Assembly (NCBI GenBank): GCA_037954665.1
Contig: JBBMOL010000184.1
Coordinates: 1,240,001 to 1,304,000, forward strand
Source of the DNA: Laguncularia racemosa
Lineage: Eukaryota; Streptophyta; Magnoliopsida; Myrtales; Combretaceae
Length of the DNA stretch: 64,000 nt
Direction: 5' to 3'
The translations under genes were made by a program, and so were the position numbers. Of the stretch, positions 23,099 through 35,799 are shown piece after piece. How positions within the stretch are numbered: position 1 is the stretch's first letter; each line of letters opens with the position of its first letter. The notes under the pieces are model-generated. The model was not told the DNA's origin. It ran no database searches and saw only the letters and a list, made by a program, of their open reading frames with translations.

Positions 23099-24793
23099 TT
23101 ATTTATCTATTTATTTAATTCCCAAAAAAAGCTTTATTTTTGTATTTTTTTATCATTTTTACTTTTTATTGAATTTTTATTCCTAAAATTTTATTTATAT
23201 TAAGATTTTTATTCATTTAATTTAATTTTCTATATTTTCATTTTTATATTTTAATTTATAAGACCCTAGCTTACACTAAAGATTTTTATTTTTATCTTTT
23301 AGATTTTTATATTTTTATTTTTATTTTTATGTTAAGGATTTTTTATTTAATTTAATTTTAATATTTCATTCTTATAATAAAGATTTTCATTTTCTTCATT
23401 ATTATTATTTTTTGTTCGCCATCGGGCAATGGTATATGCCACGACAACCTAATGGGTACCTTTTTCATTTTTTATTTACTATTTAAAAAAAATCTAAAAC
23501 TATAGATAAGTCTAAAATAAATTTAATAAACATATAAAAAAAAAAGAAAATAAATAAATAACCAACCGAGTTGCTAGGTAACACACGGGTTAAGTCGCGG
23601 GTTCAGATCAAATCGAATTAGATCGGGTCACGGGTGGCCATTGGTGAAGGTTATTCCAAGCAATCCAGCAATTGTTGAGGGCGGCTAAGGAGTGTGTTTC
23701 TAGGTTTTTGGAGGTGGGGAGTCAATTGACCGTGTTTTTTTTTGCCTAAAAACTAACTTAGGCAATGGTTTGGAGAGTGGCCAACGAATGGTGGTGGCGA
23801 TGTTTTTCGATCTCCCCAAACTAAGTGTTGTTAAGTGCAAAAAGGAGCTTTTCTGAATCCTCTCGTCACAAGGAATCCCCCAGTACCCTTAATTAGCTAC
23901 AATTTAGCGTGTAATGTGAACTATCCTAAAGAGAAGGTAGCGGTTGACGGTGGGTATTTTTAGAGAGAAAAAGCTCATGGCCGAAACTTGTGGGTGTGTT
24001 TTTAGTGATTTTTTTTTTCAACCCCTTGCTTTTGGTGCTTCTACAGTATTTATAGGCACCATTAACAAGCTTAGGAGCCTTAGATAGACATAAATCGGGC
24101 ATTGGATGACAACACCTACTCGATCTTGATTCGACTCGATCTCTTCCTTTTTTTTGTTGAGATTTGTGTTTATCTGATTTTTTTTTTTTTTTTGCTAAAT
24201 GTTAGTAGATTTGTGTAAAAAAAAAAAAAAAAGAGCTTGAAACCACCGAATTTACACTCATCTTCTACCTATGGTCATTGGTTGGAGGTTGAAGATGATC
24301 ACGTATCGGGCATGTGATTGTATCTAGTCAATCAGAGGCTGCTATGTGTCTACCTGGAGGGAAAAGAAGATAAATGGCACAAAGTGCCTCCGGTGGGATT
24401 CGAACTCATGACTTACCTCCTCTTGCGTGCACCAAGTGCATGTTTGGACCAGCTGAGCCAGCGCATTTCTTAATTTATTATAGCAATTAATTTACCTATA
24501 AACTAACGGTCCTAATTAATTTTTATTGATTTGAGGTTCTTGAACTTAATTTAGCGTCTCATATTTTCTTATTTTTGTTGAAAATGTTCACAATTTTTAT
24601 TAATTTTTGTTATTTGTTATTTTTTTATCATTTTTATTCATTTTTTCTTTTTCTTTTTCTTTTCTTTTTTATTATATATATTTTGTAAATTAAGCTTTTT
24701 ATTATTACTATTATTTATTTATTTATTTATTTTTCTTTTTCTTTTTTTTTTAAAAAAAGCAAATCTAGACAAGAGTAAAATGGGGTGTCTACA
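22277..24793 (-). mobile_element. Outer solo LTR, right fragment
   Basis: This continues the outer LTR after the inner element and ends GGGGTGTCTACA before the second GTAAC (24794-24798). It is far more diverged than the other family members. It has AT expansions (a TTA run near 23047-23098) and a 13-base G run at 22367-22379. It still keeps a TATA-like TATTTATAG near 24048-24056 and the tRNA-like module at 24385-24465. No internal region belongs to it, so it is a solo LTR. Confidence 0.85.
24385..24465 (-). other. tRNA-like Pol III module in diverged outer LTR
   Basis: On the minus strand TGGCTCAGCTGG (24460-24449) is a full A-box match and AGTTCGAATCC (24406-24396) nearly a full B box. The flanks are strongly diverged from the other LTRs. 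Confidence 0.6.
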
Positions 24794-26200
24794 GTAACTA
24801 AACCAAAATTAGCAAGGACATGCAAGCAAAGTGGCTCCAATTTTTGTAGAAGTTTCCTTTTAGGTAAAAACATAAATCAGGAATACATAACAAAGTTGCT
24901 GATGCTTTGAGTAAGAGGGCTAATCTTATGATAACTTTATCTGTTGAGGTTGTAGGGTTCGAACACTTGAAGGAATTATATGAAGCTTATGCTGATTTTA
25001 GGGAGACTTGGGATAAGTGTGTGACTAAGCAACTTTGTGACAATTTTCATATCCATAATGGTTATTTAATGAAGGGAAACTAACTTTGTGTGCCTGAGTC
25101 TTCTTTGAGGGAGAAGTTGATTCGTGACCTACATAGGGGTGGATTAGCTAGTCACCTGAGAAGAGATAAAATAATGACTACAGTTAGTGATAGATCCTAC
25201 TAGTCTCATTTGAAGAAAGATGTCAGTAGAATAATGCAACGTTGTTATGTATGTCAAATCGCTAAGGGGAAATCCCAAAACATTGGATTGTATATGCCAT
25301 TGCCTGCTCTTGAAAATATATAAGAAGACTTATTGATGGACTTTGTACTAAGATTGCCTCATACTTAGCGGGGCATAGATTCTATGTTTGTGGTGATTGA
25401 TAGGTCTTCTAAAATGGCACATTTCATTCCATGTTGCAAAGTAGTAGAAGCATAAGCCATTGCCAAGCTATTTTTCAAAGAAGTTGTTCGTCTTCATGGG
25501 GCACCTAAGTCTATCACATTAGATAGAGACAACAACTTCTTACGCCATTTTTGGAGAACTTTGTGGTAAATATTTAACTTATCCTTAAACTACAGTAGCA
25601 CAACTCACCCTTAAATGAATGGGTAAACTAAAGCTACAAATAAACACTGGGTAATCTGATCGTGAGCATTTATGGGGAGAAATCGAAATAATGGGATATT
25701 GCGCTAGCTTAAGCAGAATTTGCTTGTAACAGTGTAGTTCATAGGATAACAGGGAAATCTCTATTATTTGTGGTTTACACTAAGACTCCTTAGCATCCCT
25801 TAGATTTAATCAAGCTTCCTAGAACTTTTGAGTTTAGTAATGCAATAAAGAATTTAGTAGAAAATTGGCAAATTGGGATAGTAAAGGTGCAAGAGAAGAT
25901 AGAGCAAATCCAATGATAAGTATAAAGAAGTGGCAGATAAATATCATAGGAAGAAGTTATTCTCAGTAAGTGATCATGTGATAGTGTTCTTAGAAGAGAG
26001 AGGTTTTCAATTGGAAAATACAAGAAGTTGCAACCTAAGAAGTATGGCCTATATTAGATAGTGTAGAGGATTAATGACAACGCCTATATAGTTAGATTGC
26101 CCAAAGTATGGGCATTTCAAACATGTTCAATGTGGTAGATTTGTTTCCATTTTACTCAGATGATATTCTTTTTATACCCAGAAGAGAACTTGGGGTTGAG
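24794..26200 (+). pseudogene. Element A RNase H end and integrase remnant
   Basis: After the duplicated GTAAC the frame resumes with TKISKDMQAKWLQFL, matching the equivalent RNase H segment of element B. The RNase H C-terminus ADALSKRANL, the integrase zinc finger (LHRGGLASHL ... CYVCQIAKGKS, about 25120-25270), the first core Asp (LLMDFVLRL, about 25335) and a decayed core follow. The tail, around FNVVDLFPFYSDD (about 26125-26165), resembles the element B integrase tail. Multiple stops and frameshifts are present. Confidence 0.85.
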
Positions 26201-26221
26201 TTCTTCTCAAGTAGGAGAGAA

Positions 26222-26600
26222 TGCTATAGGAGACATGGGAATCAACACGCCATGCTGATGAGCATATTGGAGAGGTGGTCACAAGCATTAACACGCTTGT
26301 GCTGGTGAGCATGTTAAGAGACACAACGGTAAGCATGCCCATGCAAGGAGGGCATGTCAGAGAATTTTGTCTATAGAATGATACATGGGCTTCTAAACAC
26401 CTATGCTAAAGACCATGCTAAACTACGTCGAACAAATTAGTAAGGATGTTTAGGGTTTTTATATTACTCTTTTGTTTTTAAGTTCTTATCTTATCACATA
26501 CTACAATTTGAGATGTTCTTGACGAGAGAATTGTTACTTTGTTTGATTTCTGAGATCAATCATCGATTGATCCTGTGTGTTTACGCTACTCGCTGCATCA
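26222..26600 (+). repeat. 3' LTR of element A
   Basis: It begins TGCTATAGGAGAC directly after a polypurine tract and ends CTGCATCA before the GTTGA target duplication. It differs from the 5' LTR at many positions, so the insertion is old. Confidence 0.85.
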
Positions 26601-26605
26601 GTTGA

Positions 26606-27685
26606 AAAAGCCTCTACAATACAAAGTATTGATATTAGAACTTCTAGTTTGCTTATCTTCCTAATCAAGCAATGTGGTCTTAGATCTTGGAGAAAATGAT
26701 TGTCGCTTTTATAGGACTTCATCTTGATTAACCATAATTAAAGATGAATCAACTAAACAAAGTCAAAGAGTTTATAATAGAATCAAGGTTAGATTAGTTA
26801 ACCAAAGCCTATTTAAATCTGATTGAAGCATAGCACACTTCACCAAATTTAACTCATTATGATGGTTGAGTTGATTGAAAAAGCTCTAATTGATCGCAAT
26901 CCCTACTTTAAGTCTAACCTAGTATTTTTATGTGTAAGAATCTAGACCAGTTATAGGAATTGAGGTTAAGGTAATACATAAAAGGTGTGAGGTGTGTAAT
27001 TAATCTTGTTCTAGTTTATTTGGTAGTTGTAATTATAATCTAATTGTTTTATAATATATGGAAACAATTTCAAGCTTTGCTTTTGTATGTAAGCATATTT
27101 ACAAGAGGCGCACTTTATTTACATCGAACTTATTAATGAAGTCACTAAATATTGTTACAATAACTAAATTGGTTGTATAAATCGGTTTTTGTCCACGAGT
27201 GACCCTATATGTTATGTATTAAACCTATAAATCAACTAACCCTAAACAATTTTGTTTAGTCTAGTCACATAGCATTTGACATATAAAGCAATTATTGGAT
27301 TAATGTACTATTATGTTATCATTAAAGATATATATTTACATTTTACTTGAAAATAAGAATCTACATTTCCTAACATATTTATCATTTTTCATGTAGTTTT
27401 TGTTGTAAACATCTAGTAAACTATAGATAATATTAGATTTTCTTTTTTTTTTTAGATAGAGACTTAATAACTATAATATAGTTATTTTATAATTATTTTA
27501 ATTGAAAAACAAGTTCAACATTAGATTATATAAAGTGTCTATAATTGAATGAGATTACAATTTAAGTTTTTAAATGTAATTAATAAGTTATATTGTTAAC
27601 AATAAACCTTTTTAGATTTAGATATAGAACACTACCATAAGCACAAATATTAGCTCTAGTTATATATCATTTGGTAACTGTTAGG
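26606..27685. other. AT-rich intergenic, no gene seen
   Basis: No exon or element ends are recognised between element A and the next MITE-like repeat. Confidence 0.5.
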
Positions 27686-28410
27686 TGTAGATAAAAAAAC
27701 TAACCAAACCGAAATAATACACAACTGAACCAAACTAAACAAAATATGGTTCTTTTTTTTTTTTCAATTTGGTTTGGAAATTTTCCAATTAAAACCAAAC
27801 CAAAAATTTATTGTTAATTTGAAGGGGTAATCTGAATCAAACCACAAAACCAAACCAAACTATTTTGAAAAATATATAATAATAATTTATTTATAACTAA
27901 AAAAAAACTTTTATTATAACATAATATTTAAAAAAAATTAATTTACTTTTATTGAAAAGTATATGTATTTAAATTTTATAACCCTAATTTAATAAATATG
28001 TATATAGGTTAACTTACATTTTATATTATATACTAGCTTTTAAGAAATAAATTAGTTATATTAAACATTTAAAATTATTTAGTTGCTTGAATATTGATTT
28101 TTTTAATTTTTATATGATATCAATAAATTTTATTATAAATAATTTAATACTACTCATATGAAATTACATGATAAGTAAATATATTTTCTTAAAAATAAAA
28201 TATAATTTAATCCATAAATCAAACTAAACTAAATTGATATTTTATGATTTAAAAAAAATATGAAAGCCATTGTATAATTCAGTTTGAAAGTGATGAAAAA
28301 TTAAATCGTATTTTTATGATTTAATTTTTTTTTTAAAAAAAAAAAACTAAACCAATTCAATTAGTTCAGCCAGAAACAAGTTAGGTTTGCTTACATTTTT
28401 ATACTGTTTT
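27686..28410. repeat. Possible MITE, AAACCAAACC-rich
   Basis: AACCAAACC motifs lie at both ends, and the ends can be read as an imperfect inverted repeat (TAACCAAACC on the left; GCAAACCTAAC as reverse complement on the right). The interior is AT-rich without coding. Related wording occurs at 36180-36360. No target duplication was found. Confidence 0.35.
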
Positions 28411-29312
28411 TATCATCAAAGCATGATGCTTCGCGCTAGATTTTCTTATGTAAGGACAAGCTTTTCAACATTTGGTGTATGTTCAGTTTGTATGTCAGGG
28501 TAAATATCAGACTCATAATAAAGACCAAATTAGAAGTGTCGGTTTATATATGCATTTAGTAATTTGACAGGTGAGTGAGGGTGACCCATGTCTTGTCTCA
28601 TATCCCAACCGATTTGCCTCATCCCTGGCAGAGGTGGATGTGCTGCGATTCGTAAGTTTGAATCAAATTGAATTATATATTATAATTATTTTTTTAAAAT
28701 TAAATTAATCAGTTTATAATTTTTTAAATATCAAAAAATTGTTTAAATTAATTTGATTTATGATTTGAAACTGTTTACGTGTATTAATAATTTTTTCTAC
28801 ATAAAAGTTAATAATTTACAAAAAAAAAAATTATACTTAACTTAAAAAAATTAATTAATTAACATTTTTTGATATCATTTACCAGCTTTAATAGTAACTT
28901 GATATATTCAAAGAAGTTCTATATTTTTATCTAAGTAGTTATAGTTTCTGTATTAGTCAATATTAAAAATATAAAAAAATAGTAAATTACTTGATTAAAA
29001 CCAAATAAAATGAGAAGTCGAATAAGTAACATAGATCTTTTTTTTTTATTATTGTACATGTCTAAATTTTCACTGTTATTTTCTTTTTCTTACCTTCTCA
29101 CAATTTGATTCGATTTAAAATGATTTGGTCTGGTTTATAATTTTTTTGAACTAAAAAAAATAGTCTAATTTGATTCATAATTTTTTTAAACCTAAATAGT
29201 TTAAACCTAATTTATTATTTGGTCTGATCCATTCAATTTGCAATTAGATAAGTTTTTTTTCTTACCTCTAATCCCTCACCACCTGTCAATCTCACCATGA
29301 CCAGTAACTTCA
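28411..29312. other. AT-rich intergenic, no gene seen
   Basis: Repeated AATTTGATTCG/TTTGGTCTGG-type motifs suggest more degraded short repeats. No coding sequence is supported. Confidence 0.4.
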
Positions 29313-29706
29313 CACTATGTTTGGATTGAGCAAGGAAAGGATTCAAAGGGAAAATTCTACGATTCCTTTTTTTGAAAAAGGAACGAAAGGGAAAGGGAAA
29401 GGATTTAGGAAGGGATTTTTTCCCTTGAGCCCACTCAAAATAATTCTCTCAATTTGGAGAGAATTAGAAGGGAATTATAATGAAATTACAAATTTACTCC
29501 TAAAAACAAAAAAAATATTTTTTAAATATAAAGATTGTTATGATATTTTAACAAATAAAAATTATATTAACAATTTTCATTTTACTTTTTTCCCATTTTA
29601 TACAAATAAGGGAATTTATGATATTTCCTCTAATTTTTTTTCATCTCTAATTCTTTTCTTCCACTTTTCTTACCTCCTAATTCTTTCCCTCTTCCTAAAC
29701 ATAGTG
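29313..29706. mobile_element. CACTATG-ended MITE
   Basis: The left end is CACTATGTTTGGATTGAGCA and the right end reads, as reverse complement, CACTATGTTTAGGAAGAGG. Both are followed by matching GGAAAG/GGGAAAG wording. Length is 394 bp and there is no transposase. The same ends occur in the MITE at 42179-48328. The three-base flanks do not match here. CACTA-like ends and, in the other copy, a three-base duplication point to a CACTA or PIF/Harbinger-type MITE. Confidence 0.75.
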
Positions 29707-32700
29707 CAAAAACTCTAATGAATATCCAAAACTCTACATCTAATCTTCAACATGTATACTAGCATTTTGTGCTTCAACATTCACAATTTTCTTATTTCTT
29801 TTATCAGATACATACTCCTTTTACATTTTGTTTTCTCATTTTAGTGGTGCTTTTTTCTTCTTATTTTTTTATAAATATTTTGCAATAATCAAAATCTTAA
29901 AATTATGATATATTATTTTTATACTATAAATTTGGGTAGGCAATTGAAATTACTTGCAAAAGGAGGAAACAAGGCTATCAGGGTGCCAAAGGGTGCTTCG
30001 ATGTAACTACTTTGATACTTAAGTGAACACAATTGTCTTGAAGTATGAAGTATGTAAAGTGTAGAGGGTTCAAATCCCTTACCATGCGGTCTCATCGCTT
30101 ATTTATAAGGGATGCAATTGATCTATTCTTGGAAAGGGGATTAATGTCCCCAAAATCCACTCGAATTCTATGGGATTGGAATCTTCAATCAAGATTCTTC
30201 CTTATCTATTGAGCAACTTCTTCGCATTCCTTATTTGAAAACTGGTGGAATTCGGTCAACTCGACCTTAGGGCTTAGGTCCTAAGATGGGTATAAGTATC
30301 CAAAAAGCTCTAGTCTATTCCAACTTTAGGTAGGTCAATAAGACTTATTGTTACTCAATCCAACCTCTATTAATTGTGCTTCTTGTTCCAAAGGTTAGGT
30401 GAAGATTAAAAAGCTTGAATTTAAGGTTTAGAGCTTAGCCATAAGCTTAGGTAAGTCAGATTATGCCTTGGGGCCTAAATCTAAAAGGCTATCTAAACAC
30501 AATTAAGGGGTGAAACCACTTTGAAACTCGAACTGGACTCGAATCTAGCGACTCTAGTCTCTATAATGGGGAATTGGCTTCAAACATGTGAGACCGGACC
30601 TAAGGCTAGGTCTTTGGCCTTGCCAATTCACAGGGTTGATTCTGAACTAGTAAATCAACCTTAATTTTTTTTAATTTATTAAATTAACAAAAAAATATAA
30701 TTTAAAATTTTAAAAAATAAAAATGACTACGTACTGAAAACTTTTAATAACTTTTAGCCCATTTTGTAAATGATTTAAAAAGGATTTGTATTTATTTATA
30801 TAAACCACATATAAGTAAAGTTGTTATCTAGTAATGTGGGATAAAAGTCTATAAAAGAAAATCAAAATGTAAAAGTAAGTTTTAATCTCATATTACTAAG
30901 GAATGATAATTTCCTCTTAATGAATTTTATAAATATCTAATTACACATTTTTTTATATATTTATTTCTTTTGTTGTTAATAACAACAACAAATTAAATGT
31001 TGTGAATGGGAATTAATTTTTCTTATTTCACATGAGAGTAGTTTAAATTTTTAATATTATTTAATTTTAATTTATTTTTCCTTAGTTTTTTTTTAGGACA
31101 AGTTGGACTCAATGGGCTTGATGGGTTAAGTAGTTAAACTGCTAAGGTACCATTGAATCATCGAGTCCCTTCATTGTTTCAAAATCGACCAATGAGGTCA
31201 GTTTTGAATCTGAACCCACTACTTTAGTTCTCAAGTATCAACACTTGCCCTTAATCTTAGGTGGGTTAGATTAGGCCTTGTTGGAAATTTCATATTATCA
31301 TCCCCAAAATTTATTTATGTATTAATTTATCAATTTCATTCAATCCTAACATGTAAATTATCACATACAGAAAAATCATTCCCTAAAATACTACTCAATC
31401 TATAGTTTAACATATTCATCACCAAATTAATAGACTTTATCACCCAAATCAGATTTTAAAACAAGGATTTAGTCCCAATTTGCTCCTCTAAGTGGCGACA
31501 TACATACATATTTCATCAAACATGTAATTATTCATTCTAATCTAATCTTTTTGCTTGCAAACTTTGTTTAAAACTTCTATTAGCTTATCTAGCATCTCAA
31601 AATCATTTCAAGAGATCAAAATGCACTCTAAATTAGGAATATAAGTGGTGGCAAGCAAGGTTTTAGGCAACAAAATCATTCCATTTCATCATTCACTCAT
31701 TCCAGGGACCTAAACTATCATGAATCTTCTCAAATCATCAAGCTAAGCTTTGTTGGAGTACCTACATTTGAAGAGTTTCTATTTCCTTTCTTCTAGGAGG
31801 TTAGCCACCACTTACAAGCTTCCTAAGAGTGTTTTTCACAACTTTTAAATAACCTTAACATCAAGATCAACTAATTAACACTTAATGTTTGTGATTAGTG
31901 TACTAAATTTGATTAAGTTTAACTAAATGTATACTTACCCAACAATGAAGCTCACATCCTATTTAAATCACTTAAAAAAACTAGATTAATAGCCTAATTA
32001 GGGTTTAATTAGAGTAAGCTTAAGGATTTAGGGTTTTAAGAGGGTTTTGTACTTTTTTTTTTTAATCTTAGAAGCTTGAGAAATAAAGATAAGAGGGCTA
32101 CTGAAATTTCTATTCAAAAAGGGGGTTTTAAAGGGTTTCCCAAACCCTACGATTTAAGGAGTATAAGGAAGACCACATGTGTTGATGCCAAATCACTTAT
32201 GGTTACCAAGTGTTGCTCAATTTTTTGTATACAAGGCATTTTTCTTACTTTTTTATTTTATTTTCCATTTCATTTTGGCTAAAATATTTCATCTTAAGTT
32301 TCCAATTTAATTTACAAATCTAAAAATTTAGTCATCCATTAGTAAAATCAAGCCTAGGGGCATTTTGATCGTTTTTGCAAAATTGATCTTTAAATTTTAA
32401 TTTCTCTTTTCTAATTGACTCTAAATATTTCCTTATTGATTTTATTTACTTAATTAAGGTTTTAAAACTTTATTTATGGTCTCTAAGCTAATTCAAGGAT
32501 AGTTTTGATAAAATTGAGTTCAATGGTAAAAAGGTTAATTTAGAAAAATTTAGTACTAAATTTTGTAAATCCTTTTTTAATTGATCGTAAATATTTTTTT
32601 TAATTTCTATTGACCTTATTTATTATTTGATGTTTTTCAACTTCGACATGTAAGGAACTTAATATACACATATATAGATCCACTATGATATAAAGCATAT

Positions 32701-35590
32701 AGTATTATTATAATTACATTATCATGGTTATGTGGCACTTTATCCAAAACAAAAATATTCATTATTGGATGTTACATGTTGGATTATAAATATCAATATA
32801 TTTTATAATATGTGCAACATATGTATGGTAGTTTAAAAATTAACTGTTGCACTTAGCTTGTAAGTTAATTATATAACAGATTAATTTATTGCTCATCGTG
32901 CTATTGTGTTTAATTTTGAGCAAATGTGGGGCCAATTACGGCAAGTATGTTCAATTGGAAGCAGGGAGTTGAGATACATGTCATTTCACTGCTATAATAT
33001 TATTTCTACCTGCTAGTTTGCTGTTGACTTGCTTGTGATTGGGGCAAGCATAATGATCACAATTATGATATCAAATGGCGAAAAAGGGTCTCCTTATTGA
33101 GAAATTTTACATGGACCTTAGCTTGATACTACTCTACCAACCTTGAGAATAAGACCTTATTTACGATAAGTGATTGTTTGTTTTTCCAAATATTTCATTT
33201 TATTTGGGAAATGCACGATTACTATCTGAATTATATATTTATTTAAGTTTTAGATTTTTTAAATTTTACAGCTAAAGTTTTTTTTTTCTTCTACAATTTT
33301 TATACCTAAAGGTTAAAGTTATTAAATACTATAATCAATCGAATTCTCATTTGTTATATTTACTACGCTCAATGCTAATTGTTTAGACTTGTACCTTTCA
33401 ATCAATTATCATTTAGTATATCATTCTTTTGAAAATATTATGTGATAAATTTGATAATAAAAAATTAATTAAATATAATATTTAATAAGTTTAAACTTTA
33501 TGAATAAAACTAAAACAAATTCAAATTTTAAATAGTGGTGTTGATATTATTCTCATTTTATTTCTATTCTTAGTCTCAACAACCCTTGAACAATAATGAT
33601 AACTCTTGTGCCTAATGTGCTAGTCTCATATTTACCAATGAAATTTACCAATTGAAACTTATAAGATTTTGCATAGTTGGTTAAATTATAAAACGAATTA
33701 TATAGATGTTATGGTATAAGTTTCAATTTCAAATTTTTTATAACCAACTAACACAGGATTAAGTTTGGGATTTGACACATTGTCATAATAGATTATGTAC
33801 ATTACATAAAGGAGTGAGCGAATATAGTATGGATAAGGTATGAAAGCTTATTTGTATCTTATTATATAAGATACAAATTCTTAAATTTTAAAATTAAAAT
33901 CTACCCTTTAACACTTTAGAATCACTTTGGAACTTGTACCATATAAAACCTATAGGGTACATGGTATCTCATAGAACTAGTAGATTTTGTTTTTCATTAT
34001 GTGAATTTTATGATTATGTAATATTAAAGAAATAATTTGTATGTAGTATTATAAGTTTTTCATATGCAAAATCTATAAAACCTGTAGCAAATTTGTTAAA
34101 TTAAAAAATAATTTTTTAATTTTTATTATTTTAAGTTTATGTGATCTTATTATTTAGTGAATGGGAAAAAAATAAGAGGAAAGAATGGAAAACATTAAGT
34201 TGGAAAGGAAAATTGGGAAGAATAAGAGAAATAATGGAAAATGCAAAGTAAGAAAGACAACATTTGGTTTGGTCATTTATGTTTATTAATTTATGAGCTT
34301 GAGCTCTCTTCTTCTTCTTCTTTTTTTTTTTTTTTTTACTAAAACATTTATCAATAAAAAAAATATAATATTATCATTTACTATTTATTTATTCATACTA
34401 TTTAATAATTTTATATGAAGTGAGTATTCCAAAATCTATAGTCCATATACATTAGAGTACATGTTTCAAGATGAGTACATAATAAGAAGACCTAGTGCTT
34501 ATATCTTATTCTATAAGAGTAGATTTTAGAAAATATGTATTTATAACATATCTTATAACCCTTAATACATACTTGAAACTTACTTGGTCGAGAAAATATG
34601 AGTAAGTATCCTATACAATAGAATTAATTACTTGATCACCCTAATCACACATCATATGTTTCAAATTTTATGATGTATTTTTATAGTATGAAATATTGTG
34701 TACGATATTTTACATTATAAATTATTGCTAACAAATATAATGGAAATTTTAACAAGGAAAGTGTATATGATAATATTTTTATATTATAATTTCAAAAAAA
34801 AAAATTCATATTAAAAATACAGTTTATAAGTTTTACATAATATCCTACACTTAGTTATAGATTCCATGAAATATAAATTCGAATGATTCCAAAAAATTAT
34901 AAGCTGATTTTCGATTTCATATTTATATTTAGAGTTCATAGTTTCTAGACAATCTACGAATAACACCTGTTTTCTTACCCATCTTGGATCTGGTAGTGGT
35001 CCCTCAAAAAGCCCTCAACAAAAGCCGCACATTTCCCTTCAACCCCAAGGAATGAAAACCAAAATTGAAGGCTAAGTACATCTGGATAGATTTAAATTGT
35101 ATTTAATACGTCTTGAAAAGTAGAAATTAAAGGAAATATGTAGAAATGAGAAAAAGTATCACGTTTGATAACTTAAGTGTAGAATAGAAATGAATGAAAA
35201 GAAAAGAATATGAATGAAAGCATTTTCATTTTGTAACTTTTTTTTTTTTAAATTAGAGAGAAATTAATAGAAATAAATGGAGATGAGACGCAATTACAAA
35301 GTTATCCCTTACAATAATATTTATCAAATTAAAATAGCAATAGCTTTATCAAGTACTAATTTCATTTCTCTCTCTCTTTTTTTTCCCAATCAAACAACGA
35401 AAATAAAAGAAAATGAGAACTTTTTCTCAATTTCCTTTTTGTTTTATTAACTCAAAGTAAAAATTATAATTCTTTCCATTTTTTTTTTCTGTTTCATTCT
35501 ATTTGACATTTCCATTGAAAAGAACAATATCATGCAATGTCTCGTTTCTTTGTAAATAATTCTGAACTGAAAATGTATATATCTTATTTT
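29707..35590. other. Gene-poor AT-rich region
   Basis: About 5.9 kb without a convincing gene. 29940-31260 is less AT-rich and may be an old retroelement fragment. It has a direct B-box-like GGGTTCAAATCCC at 30066-30078 without a matching A box. 35080-35560 has inverted-repeat-like GAAAGAAATGA wording that may be another MITE. Confidence 0.4.
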
Positions 35591-35609
35591 TTAGGGTAAG
35601 TAAAAAATG

Positions 35610-35790
35610 CACTTAATGCCGACTAACCAAGTGCGCATGCACGACCCTGGAGGAATATGGAGGATGTGTGTTTGGATAAGAGGCAGGGTGGAATCGGATT
35701 TAAGATGGAAACAGAAGGCCCAATCATGAAGTCCATGCAGTTTTACATTAAGTGGGCTGCTAAAGAGACGGTGCCGTACGTGTTTTAAGT
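35610..35790 (+). other. GC-richer island, unassigned
   Basis: A short island of higher GC inside AT-rich DNA. One plus-strand frame reads GGIGFKMETEGPIMKSMQFY and continues KWAAKETVPYVF to a stop. It also holds GGCCCAAT and GTGGGCTGC motifs. It could be an exon fragment or a promoter island; I do not recognise it. Confidence 0.25.
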
Positions 35791-35799
35791 TATGGCTAC

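Larger units (their letters stand above)
7427..26600 (+). mobile_element. Decayed Ty3/gypsy element A, split by nested insertions
   Basis: LTRs are 7427-7808 and 26222-26600 (about 380 bp each). They are flanked by the target duplication GTTGA at 7422-7426 and 26601-26605. The primer binding site for tRNA-iMet is at 7811-7822 and a polypurine tract (AAGTAGGAGAGA) ends at 26220. Gag, protease, reverse transcriptase, RNase H and integrase remnants follow in gypsy order. The RNase H region is cut at 10450 by a solo LTR and resumes at 24794 after a GTAAC duplication. Many stops and frameshifts make it inactive. Once the insertion is discounted, the element is about 4.8 kb. It is related to element B in protein but not in LTR sequence. 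Confidence 0.9.

Noticed and set aside
29317..29718. 133-codon open frame on the plus strand
   Set aside because: It spans almost exactly the CACTATG-ended MITE, including its inverted ends, and has no recognisable protein motif.
30060..30080. B-box-like GGGTTCAAATCCC suggesting a tRNA or SINE
   Set aside because: No convincing A box or cloverleaf lies at the right distance upstream, and no SINE tail was found.
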